In this document: piece after piece, positions 54,891 to 64,000 of the stretch
Layout: the number at the start of each line of letters is the position of its first letter
Position numbering within the stretch: position 1 is the stretch's first letter
NCBI GenBank assembly: GCA_002104945.1
Contig: MCFH01000092.1
Span: 1-64,000 of the forward strand
DNA: 64,000 nt
Direction of reading: 5' to 3'
Origin: Piromyces finnis
Taxonomy: Eukaryota; Neocallimastigomycota; Neocallimastigomycetes; Neocallimastigales; Neocallimastigaceae
Program-made: the position numbers and the translations under genes
Notes under the pieces: model-generated
Databases searched by the model: none
What the model was told of the DNA's origin: nothing
What the model saw: only the letters and a program-made list of their open reading frames with translations

Positions 54891-57800
54891 ATGTCAGTCC
54901 TTTATATTAAAGATAAGAATTATATCAGACGTGGTACCCGGTCTTATGGTATCCCCTTAGATGATATTCGCTCCTTCTTTATCCGTGGTATTCGATCATG
55001 GTCAGTAAATATGCTATGGGAAAAACTCGAGGTTATTCTAGAAGATAAATTTAATTCAGTTATTAGTGTTAAATATTTTCAGACTTTCAATGATCACTTT
55101 TTCTTAGTCAAGGTTCATGGTTCATCAAAAGATTGTATTAAAATCTTACACATGTTAAAGAAGAAACTTTCAGTTACCTCAATTTCCTTTTCAGCTCGTA
55201 GTAGAAGGAATCACAAATACACTTTTTCCACTCTCAAACGTAAAATTTTAGTTTCTAATAAACATCAACATTCTATTCAACAATCATTTCAACAATCAGT
55301 TCAACAATCTCATCAACAATCCGATCTTCAACAAGATCTTCAACAAGATCTTCAACAAGTTTCCCATCATGAAAATATTCCAGATCTACAGCAAACACAA
55401 TTTCAATCTCAACATTCAACAATTAATTCTAATAGTTCTATCAACTCTGATAACAGTTCAATAGTTGATAGTTCTTCAGCTTCACAGCCATCTAGTAATA
55501 GTTCTACTTATTCCTCTGATGCATCATCCATTAATAATGATGACTTTAATAATAGTAATAATAGCAACGATTCTTCCTCATCCTCATCCAACAAGCCTGA
55601 TAACTTTTCTTTTTGTCTTAGTTGGAACACCAATGGGTAGAATCACGAAAAGAGAGATAGTATTAGCTATTTCACAGCTATTTTCAAACCATTATTCTTA
55701 TGTTTCCAAGAAACTGGTAATGGTTCTGGATCGAATACAGATTATCCTTGTCGTGTTACTTTGCGAAACTATAGACACTTTTTCAAGAAAGCTGACGAAT
55801 CAGTTCCTGGAATGAGAGGTTTATATTTAGGTTTTCACAATTCGTGTCAAGCCTCACTTGAAAACTTCTCTGGAAAGTATATTATTTCTATTTATACTTT
55901 TAGTCTCTGGAATAGATTCAAATGCTCGATTGGAAATGTTTATATGCCTCATAGTCATCACAACATCTATGTTGATCATGCAAAGTTAGAAGTTCGCTTG
56001 TGGTTACAAACTCATTCATCCCATCCATCGATTCTTGTTGGTGATTTTAATATGTCTAAAGTAAAATTATCCAACTGGTTATCAACTAATGGATTAGGAG
56101 ATTGGGAAATTCTTCCGCTTAGAGGGTCTACTATCTCTTGGACTCGAGGTGATCAATCTTCCGACATTGACCATGCTCTTATCAATTCGAAGATGAAAGA
56201 TCTTATTCACTCAGGATCATTTATAAATAATTTTTATCCTGTATCAGACCATAAGCCACTTCTTATTAATGGTAAAATTATTCCTATGGATGATTTTTCT
56301 AATGACTTTAATGTTCCTAAGAAAATTCTGAAATGGAATAGATTAAAATGTATTGAGGAAAAGGAATCTATTCTTAGTCATAATAAATTCCAAATTCTTT
56401 CAGCAAAATTCAACGATCCTAATGTTTCTACAGATGAACTTTCCAAAGAGTTTACTTCAACTGCTTTTTCAATTGCAGACGAGCTCAGTATTACCTCAGC
56501 AAATAATGTTATAAAGTCTTCATTTCATATTTCACAACAAATTTTTAATCTCCAAAAAATCAAAATGAAGTTGTATAAGAGATTTAAAAAAGAAAGAATT
56601 TATGATATAGATGAATTTATTAAAAGAATTAAAATCTACCGTAAGCTCATTGATTACATCCACAAAAGATGTAATGAATTTAGGAAACAAGAATATCTTC
56701 ATTGGATTAAAACAGGATGTGAGTATATGAAGAGTCATAATCCTAAGAAGGCCTGGAAATGGATCAAGAAAACTGCAAAAATTGGAAAAGATTCTTTCTT
56801 TATTGCTCAACCAATTAAAAATAAAAATGGAGAATTAGTTGTTGCTACGGAAGAACAACTAGAAGTGTGGCATGATCATTTCGAAAACCTTGCATCAGAT
56901 CCAAGTGGTGTAAGTCTTGATTTGGAGCATTGGTATGAAGAACCAATGAATAAACGTTTTTCACTTCCTATGCTTGATGAGTGGGATATCAACCAAGATA
57001 TTAGTATTGATGAAGTCAAGTCAGCTATCCTCTCTACTCCAAATTATAAAGCATCAGGTCCGGATGGTATTCCAATTGAATTTTACAAAGCATTAATTCC
57101 ATCAAGTAATGATTCTAATAATGCTACAGATAATAATTCTTCCGGTAATACCACTTCAGATAATGATGCTCATGGTTTAAATTTTATTCTTAAATTATTC
57201 AACCGTATTTGGGATGGAGACTTCCCCAACTCATGGAATGAATCCAGTATTATTTCTATTCCTAAGAAGGGAGATTTGACAGATTGTGATAACTATCGAG
57301 GTATATCACTTATCAATAATGGTATTAAGTTGATTTCCAAAATTGTCACCACTAGAATCTCAGAATATGGTCTAAAGAATAATTTCATTAGACCTGAACA
57401 ATTTGGTTTTCGAAAAAAGGAAGAAAGTATTAGTCTTTTCATTTCAATCCAAGAAATATGCCGTAGACGTCAATTAGATAATAAAGGGACATATTTGGCC
57501 TTTTTAGATCTCAGGAAAGCATACGATTCAGTCCCAATCGGTAATATTCTCCATAAATTAGATTGTTTAGGAATCCGAGGTAAGAGTTTACAATTCATCA
57601 AAAATTTATATTTAACATCTAAGGCTAATGTCAAATTAGATGGACAATTCTCGAAATCTTTTGATGTGAAGAAAGGAGTCCGTCAAGGATGCCCTCTTTC
57701 TCCTATTCTCTTTAATCTCTTTATTAATGATATATTTAAAGAGTGCGAAGATCTTGGAGTCAGTTTAGGTGACACTCGATGCTGTGGTGGACTTTTTGCA

Positions 57801-59411
57801 GATGATATAGTTATTTGTGCTCCAACAAGAGGATGCTTAAAAAAGATGCTAAGAAGAGTTAATGAATGGGCCTTGTATAATGAAATGGAATTTGGTATCC
57901 AGAAATGTTCAACGATGGTGATTCGTCCTGAATCAATAGAAAATCAGAACAAGAGAGATCCAACATTTTACTTAGCAGGACAACCCATTCCAACTACTGA
58001 TTGTTATACTTATCTTGGTGTTCCATTTGATAAGAATCTGTCCCTTAAACCAGTAATTAAAGCTCTTAATAACAAGGTTTTGAAAGGACTTTTTTCAGTC
58101 AGTAAATTCTTAAGAAATCCTAATATTCCTATTCCTTTCAAAAAGCTAGTACTTAACTCACAAGTGATTAGCAGAGTTTCATACTTTGCACCATTACTTG
58201 GATCCAACAAAGCCAGGTCTAGAATTGCTCAGAAGCATGTTAACAAAGGAATACGATGGGTTGCCGGAGTTCATAAAGCTGTATCGTTTATATCTTTATA
58301 CTCTATTTCAAAAGATTTGAATATTCCTCCATTGTCAGTTAAATGTGCGTTAGCTCAGGTTAGATGTTTTAACAAATGGAAAAACTCAAATTGTATTATC
58401 TCACACCTTGTCAATTACATTCCTAAATTTAGAAAATACACGTGGTGCAAATCAAGTAGGACACTTGATAAAAAATTAAAGAAACATGGAGATGTTAAAG
58501 CAGTTAAAAACTTTTATTGGAAAGATCTCAAAGGGAATTCAATCAAAGCGCAATATTATGATGATAATAAATTTATTGAAACCAAAGATTTTATCAAATT
58601 ATGTTATGAGTACCCAGAGTTTGCCTATGGCTTCTACTGGCTCTTGAAAGCAAGAAGCGGATACAAGTTGGATGCTAGAGTTGCCAAAGCTGCTAAATTT
58701 GTTGATCCAGTTTGTCCTAACTACTGTCCATGTTGCAAGTGTGGTGTTCAAAGTATTAAACATTGGTTATTAGATTGTCCAACATTTAGAGATATCCGTA
58801 TTAAACATTATGATTCCATAGTCCAGCTACTAAATTTTTTCAGTCAACGTAATTCCAATAGTCCTATCAATAATAATGAAAATGTTAATATCAGTAGAGA
58901 TAGCAATAACATTAATAGTAATAGTAACAATAGTAGTAATAACAATAGTAATAGTAACAATAGTAATAATAACAATAGTAGTAATAGAAATAATAATATT
59001 AGTAATGATAACAATAGTGAAGATAATAATTCTAATTTAGATAGTAATTTAGTTAATGATAGTAATAGTTCTAATAATCCGGTGAATATTAATGTGTATG
59101 ATTATTCTAGTGTGTGCAGTAAAATATTTAAATTCCTTCTTGGGAGAAGAAGTTTTAACAATATTAATTACAATTCAAGGGAATGGAAAGAACTTTGTAA
59201 GCGTCAGATTCAATCTGGTACTAATGAAGGAACACCATTCTTGACGGTAACCGCGGAACTTCTAACCAAAATCATGCCTTTTGCTATTGGCCAGCAATGG
59301 TCAATGTTCAAAAGGTTTGAAGCAACATCCAAGAGCGTCAATGCTGAAGAAACAGTAAGACAGGCCAGGAGGGCCAGCACAACCATTGGAGATCATAATT
59401 TTGTTCCATGA
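54891..59411 (+). pseudogene. Retrotransposon polyprotein: endonuclease, reverse transcriptase, CCHC; one in-frame TAG
   Basis: One frame of 1507 codons from the ATG at 54891, broken only by TAG at 55638-55640. Codons 1-125 are basic and may bind RNA. A Gln- then Ser/Asn-rich linker follows. The APE endonuclease spans about 240-455: SWNTNG (active-site Asn), CFQETGNG (Glu), GNVYMPHS, VGDFNMS, SDIDHALI and SDHKPLLI. The stop lies directly after SWNTNG. The reverse transcriptase spans about 710-1010: YKASGPDGIPIEFY, NYRGISLINNG, FLDLRKAYDSV (motif A), GVRQGCPLSPILFNLF (motif B), FADD at codons 968-971 (motif C) and YTYLGVPFD. A CCHC knuckle C-x-CGx6-HWLLDC lies near 1285. An Asn/Ser-rich stretch precedes a conserved C-terminal block. 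All catalytic residues are present, so loss of function rests on the single stop. Confidence 0.93.
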
Positions 59412-59678
59412 CAAAATTTTGATCTTTGTCTCGATGTCCCATTGGAAGTCAAATACAATTATTATACTTTAGTATGATAGTGGCTTTCTTACTTTAATTA
59501 AAATTACTAGAATATATTATACCCAATTTTTATTCATTTGTGTTTATTTAAACATATTTTTTTTTTTATTTTTATTTTTATTTTTAATTTTTTATTACAT
59601 GTATTATAATTTTAATTAAATTAATAATAAAGTTTAAAATATTTGATGCCGTTAAAAAAAAAAAAAAAAAAAAAAAAA

Positions 59679-59745
59679 TTCATTGGAAATCAAAAAAATT
59701 ATTATAGTGGTATTTTTAATTTAATTAAAATTACTCTATGCATTT
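59679..59745 (+). mobile_element. Right part of the older, split retrotransposon copy (3' UTR)
   Basis: CATTGGAAATCAAA..AATTATTATA..AGTGGT..TTTAATTAAAATTACT matches the main element's 3' UTR at about 59441-59507 with divergence. It continues the 53650-53758 fragment. It begins with the right copy of the target duplication (59679-59687). Confidence 0.65.
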
Positions 59746-59749
59746 TTTT

Positions 59750-61480
59750 TAAGAAGGGAGATTTGAGATTTGGGCTCCATCAAGAAGATGCTAAAAAAGA
59801 TACTAAAAAGAGTTAATGAATGGGCTTTGTACAATGAAATGGAATTTGGTATTCAGTAATGTTCAACGATGGTGATTAGTCCTGAATCAGTAGAAAATCA
59901 GAACAAGAAAGATCCAATATTTTACTTAGCAGGAAAAACAATTCCAGCTGCTGATTGCTACATTTATCTTGGTGTTCCATTTGATAAAAATTTGTCCCTT
60001 AAACCAGTAATTAAAGTTCTTAATAACAAGGTTTTGAAAGGACTTTTTTAGTCAGTAAATTCTTAAGAAATCCTAATATTCCTATTCCCTTCAAAAAGCT
60101 AGTACTTAACTCACAAGTAATCAGCAGAGTTTCATACTTTGCACCATTACTTGGATCCAACAAAGCTAGGTCTAGGATTGCTCAGAAGCATGTTAACAAA
60201 GGAATACAATGGGTTGCCGGAGTTCATAAAGCTGTATCGTTTATATCTTTATACTTTATCTCAAAAGGTTTGAATATTCCTCTATTGTCAGTTAAATGTG
60301 CGTTAGCTCAGGTTAGATGTTTTAACAAATGGAAAAACTCAAATTGTATTATCTCACACCTTGTCAATTACACTCCTAAATTTAGAAAATATACATGGAG
60401 ATGCTAAAGCAGTTAAAAACTTTTATTAGAAAGATCTCAAAGGAAATCCAATCAAAGCCCAATATTATGATGATAATAAATTTATTGAAACCAAAGATTT
60501 TATCAAATTAAGTTATGAGTACTCAGAGTTTGCCTATGATTTCTATTGGCTATTAAAAGCAAGAAGCTGATACAAGTTGGATGTTAGAGTTGTAAAAGCT
60601 GCTAAATTTGTTAATCTAGTTTGTCTTAACCACTATCCATGTTGCAAGTGTGGAGATCAAAGTATTAAACACTGGTTATTAGATTATCCAATTTTTAGAG
60701 GTATCCGTATTAAACATTACAATTTCATAGTCCAATTATTAAATTTTTCCAGTCAGCGTAATTCCAACAGTCCTATCAATAATAATGAAAATGTTAATAT
60801 CAGTAAAGATAGCAATAATATTAATAGTAATGGTAACAATAGTAATAATAATAATTTTAATAATAGTAGTAATATTAGTAATGATAGCACTAGTGGAGAC
60901 AATAACTCTAATTTAGATAGTAATTTAGTTAATAATAGCAATAATTCTAATAATTCGGTGAATATTAATGTGTATGATTATTCTAGTGTGTGTAATAAAA
61001 TATTTAGATTTCTTCTTGGGGGAAGAAGTATTGACAATATCAATTACAATTCAAGGGAATGGAAAAAAACTTTGCAAGTGTCAGATTCAATCGGGCACTT
61101 ACGAAGGAACACCATTTTTGACGGTAACAACGGAACTTCTAACCAAAACCATGTCTTTTGTTATTGGCCAACAATAGTCGATGTTCAAAAGGTTTGAAGC
61201 AACATCCAAGAGCGTTAATGCTGAAGAAACAGTAAGACAACGCAGCCAATAGAGATCATAATTTTATTTCATGACAAAATTTTGATCTTTGGCTCGGTGT
61301 CCCATTGGAAGTCAAATACAATTATTATACTTTAGTATAATAGTGGCTTTCTTACTTTAAAACTACTAGAATACATTATACCCAATTTTTATTCATTTGT
61401 GTTTATTTTAATATATTTTTTAATTTTTAATTTTACTTTTAATTTTATTTTTTTATAACGTTAACTATGAAATAACTTTT
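59750..61480 (+). mobile_element. Decayed, internally deleted copy of the same retrotransposon
   Basis: Starts with AAGAAGGGAGATTTGA, equal to main-element position about 57264, then jumps to sequence matching about 57816 (TGGGCTCCATCAAGAAGATGC), so most of the reverse transcriptase including FADD is deleted. It then follows the main element to its C-terminal block and 3' UTR, ending in a T-rich tail near 61480 without a clear poly(A). Open pieces at 59869-60051 and 60577-61197 are separated by stops and frameshifts (for example near 59855, 60049, 60428 and 60569). A second deletion removes the sequence matching about 58443-58489. The CCHC and the Asn/Ser-rich stretch remain recognisable. Confidence 0.9.
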
Positions 61481-62697
61481 TTTTTTAATTAATTGGAGCA
61501 GCCTCCGATTTTTCATAAAACATCTTTATTATACATTACACATTATTTAATTTATGCATTATATAAATTAATTATGAAAATATATTTAAACAATAATCTT
61601 TTTTAGTAATTATTTTATATGAAAGTGTAAAGTATTGAAATTATTAAGTATTGAAATCATATATATTATTTTTTTATTAAATATTTTTTTTTTTTTTTTT
61701 GAATTTATATAATAAATTCATTTACTTAATAGTACGATAGGAATTTTTAAATTATATTTTTTACAAGATTTAAATAATAATAAATTTATCCATATTCATA
61801 AATGTATTTCATAATATTTTTATAAAAATGGTGTATCAATAATATTTTTTATAGTTAAATAGTTTCATTTTTGTATGATACATTTAATCTTTATTTTTAA
61901 TTTCTATTGGTTTTAAAATTTTTGATTAATATAGCAACTTTCCATATTTGTTAATTTTCTAATAAAATTTTCCTTAATTTATTATTATTACTTATTTTTT
62001 TAATATATAATACAAATCTTTTACATTATATTTTACATAATATAGATTTTAACTTTTTGATACTTTTTAGCATAAAATATGGATAACCTTCTGATAATAT
62101 TGATATTATTACGTTGTGCAATTTCATTAATTTATATTAAATTAAATAATCTACAATTTTATTAATAAATAAAATTACAAATTGAATTAATGTATCAAGA
62201 TGTTTTCCTTTTTATTATAAAAAACATCTTTTCGTCTTTTTTTATATTTTAAATAAAAATAAAAAAATATACATTGTCTTTTTCTATTTCAAGTAATAAT
62301 ATATATATATAAATTTAAGAGTGACACTTTAGAAAAAAAATTTTTAACAATTATAAATTAATAATGGTAAAGTTCAATTATTAATTATAATACTATATAA
62401 TTAATTATATAAATATTTTTTTCTTTTTTCTATAGTATTTGATAAAAAGCTTTGATTTTCTATTTCATTAATTGTTTTTAAATATATAAAATTATAAATA
62501 ATAGACATATAATTAGCAATAATAATAATAATAATAATAAAAACAAAAGAATAAAGAATAAAGAATAATATTAAATAAAATTACTATTCATATTTAAAGT
62601 ATTAAGTAAAACATTTCACTTTTTTTTTTTTTTTTTAAATTAAATTTTTTATTTTTTTTTTTTTTATATATATATTTATTTTAATATATTATATAAA
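61481..62697. other. A+T-rich spacer upstream of the ankyrin-like gene
   Basis: Poly(A/T)-rich, with a short AAT run near 62517-62539. It includes one G+C-rich hairpin near 61494-61511 followed by T-run sequence. No gene seen. Confidence 0.6.
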
Positions 62698-64000
62698 ATG
62701 ACAATTACAATAATTAATGAATTAAAAAATGATATCATTCAACAAATTAAAAACAGAAATTTAGTCGACTTAAAGAAATTTATATTAAATTATAATGTTA
62801 ATTTAAAAGAGCTTGAAAAATATGGAAAAGAAGATTTATTATATATTTCCATAAAAAATGACAATCCGAAAGAAGTTATCGATTATATTATTAATGAATG
62901 TAAATATAAAAATGTAAATTATACAATCAATTCAAATTCTTCGACGCCTTTAGGTTTAGCAATATCAAGGAGTAATTTCGAAGTTGCTGATTTATTATAC
63001 GAAAGATTTGATGCTGATATAAATTATGGCAAAGGTATGAATCGTTGCTTCCCATTCATTTATAAAAACAATACTTTTCAGCCAAAGCAATTAAACTATT
63101 TATTAATAAAAGGTTATAATTTTAATGATATTTCAGAAAATATTATTAAATCAATGGTGCTATATTTTCAAAATGATTTATTAGAAAAAATATGGAGTAG
63201 TATTGTTTATAATAATGCTTTTATCCTTAAATTATTACAACAAAGAAAAGAACAAAAATCATATTCTTCATTTGAATGGAATCAATTATTGAAAGAAGAA
63301 AAACAAAAAATAAATATATCTGATGAAATATATGAAACTACTTTTAATATTCAAAACTGGGATGCGTTAAAATTATTTTTAGACTATGAAGGAAGAGAGC
63401 AAAAAATAACAATTTTTGATATGATAGAAGAATATGAAGTTATTGAGAAAGTAATTGATAATGAAGATGTAAAGACATTAAGAGCTATTTCTAATTTTGG
63501 ATATTCCCTTAATTATAAATGCTTTAATTTCGAAGATTTAATAATAAAATCAATAAGTAAAAAAAATAGGGATATATGGAAAATCCTTATTAAATCCTCA
63601 ATTCTTTCATTTCAAGAAAAAGAAAAAAAAATCCTAGAAAGCCACGACACCAATTTTAAAAAAAATACAATTGAAAAAAAGCATCATACTAGCCTACCCA
63701 ATTCAAATTTAACTAAAAAAAGTATAATAGTAAATAATAAATCTTTAGGTTACAATGATTCCGAAGAAAATGATATAACGAATAACATTGTACTAAAAAA
63801 TGAAGATGGCATTAACTATAATGTGAAAAGTCTTTCATTTAATTATAACCTTAGATATTATAACAGAATCAGTTATATTGGAGATAATATCATAACAAAT
63901 GATAATATAAATAAAGAATTCATCACAAAAACAAGTTCATTTAAAAATTTAGTTTGTAATAATTCATTGGTCAAAGAACCAAGTCTATATAATATAAATA
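62698..64000 (+). CDS. Ankyrin-repeat-like protein, N-terminal part (runs off the window)
   Basis: An uninterrupted frame of 434 codons from the ATG at 62698 to the window edge, with no intron. The start is chosen because it is the first ATG after a long poly(T)/A+T leader and the protein begins directly with helical repeats. Degenerate ankyrin-type helix pairs are visible: QIKNRNLVDLKKFILNYNVN, DLLYISIKNDNPKEVIDYII, TPLGLAISRSNFEVADLLYE (the best match to the TPL-x-LA consensus) and later NWDALKLFLDY. Beyond about residue 310 the sequence becomes Lys/Asn/Ser-rich and less regular. No signal peptide or membrane span. Anaerobic fungi carry large families of such proteins, by general knowledge. 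Binding partner and role unknown. Confidence 0.78.
   Translation, partial: MTITIINELKNDIIQQIKNRNLVDLKKFILNYNVNLKELEKYGKEDLLYISIKNDNPKEVIDYIINECKYKNVNYTINSNSSTPLGLAISRSNFEVADLLYERFDADINYGKGMNRCFPFIYKNNTFQPKQLNYLLIKGYNFNDISENIIKSMVLYFQNDLLEKIWSSIVYNNAFILKLLQQRKEQKSYSSFEWNQLLKEEKQKINISDEIYETTFNIQNWDALKLFLDYEGREQKITIFDMIEEYEVIEKVIDNEDVKTLRAISNFGYSLNYKCFNFEDLIIKSISKKNRDIWKILIKSSILSFQEKEKKILESHDTNFKKNTIEKKHHTSLPNSNLTKKSIIVNNKSLGYNDSEENDITNNIVLKNEDGINYNVKSLSFNYNLRYYNRISYIGDNIITNDNINKEFITKTSSFKNLVCNNSLVKEPSLYNIN

Larger units (their letters stand above)
53759..59678 (+). mobile_element. Near-complete non-LTR (LINE-type) retrotransposon, about 5.9 kb
   Basis: Element order is four 117/124-bp monomers (53759-54238), a 5' leader with a partial monomer up to 54890, one long reading frame (54891-59411) interrupted by a single TAG, a 3' UTR of about 240 bp ending GATGCCGTT, and a tail of 25 A (59654-59678). 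Nine-base direct repeats TTCATTGGA flank it exactly. The APE-type endonuclease, LINE-type reverse transcriptase and C-terminal CCHC knuckle place it among the endonuclease-encoding non-LTR elements. I do not assign a clade. No LTRs, integrase or RNase H seen. Two other copies or fragments of the family lie beside it and one lies at 40952. Confidence 0.92.

Noticed and set aside
59412-61480. RIP-like (repeat-induced point mutation) decay of the second retrotransposon copy
   Set aside because: In a hand comparison of about 240 bp, G-to-A and C-to-T changes are common but reverse changes, transversions and indels also occur, so ordinary A+T-biased decay explains it.

Overview
The window looks like nuclear DNA of an early-diverging, zoospore-forming fungus, most likely an anaerobic gut fungus (Neocallimastigomycota). 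The reasons are extreme A+T richness outside genes, long (AAT)n microsatellites, fungal-type genes with many short GT..AG introns, a centriole-assembly gene (flagellated fungi keep centrioles), bacterial-looking transporters, and lectin-like, ankyrin and Cys-rich surface-protein families. The genus cannot be fixed from this sequence.

Layout. 1-34 kb is a gene-rich block of conserved eukaryotic genes, nearly all on the minus strand. It holds an aldo/keto reductase (partial), coatomer gamma (13 exons), aspartokinase (5 exons), two small proteins I could not name, a SAS-4/CPAP-like centriolar protein (6 exons, three tandem-repeat tracts), a WDR5/Swd3 WD40 protein (7 exons), a small plus-strand membrane protein resembling DUF2015, and V-ATPase subunit d (5 exons). 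Exon boundaries were worked out by hand from reading phase and, where the family is known, from family conservation. All 36 introns inferred this way begin with GT and end with AG, and 13 of the 36 end in AAG.

34-42 kb is a gene graveyard: a decayed Cys-rich membrane protein, a decayed bulb-lectin-like gene carrying a 5'-truncated retrotransposon tail at its 5' end, and a uracil-DNA-glycosylase-like fragment whose catalytic motif is altered. 43-48 kb holds two paralogous intronless DHA2-type drug:H+ antiporters on the minus strand. 48-51 kb is an A+T desert. At 51.4 kb lies an intronless, strongly codon-biased secreted protein built from about 50 K-x-[LVI]-P-type motifs in about 98-residue repeats.

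53.6-61.5 kb is a nest of one non-LTR retrotransposon family. A near-complete element (53759-59678) has 117-bp tandem monomers at its 5' end, one long frame encoding APE-type endonuclease, reverse transcriptase and a CCHC knuckle, and a 25-A tail. It appears inserted into an older copy of the same family with a 9-bp target duplication. A decayed, internally deleted copy follows. The window ends in a partial ankyrin-like gene.

Most genes serve separate housekeeping roles (vesicle coat, amino-acid synthesis, vacuolar acidification, chromatin, centriole) and do not form a pathway. The most unusual material is the nested retrotransposon, the repetitive secreted protein, the relaxed 3' splice sites and the degenerate glycosylase-like relic.
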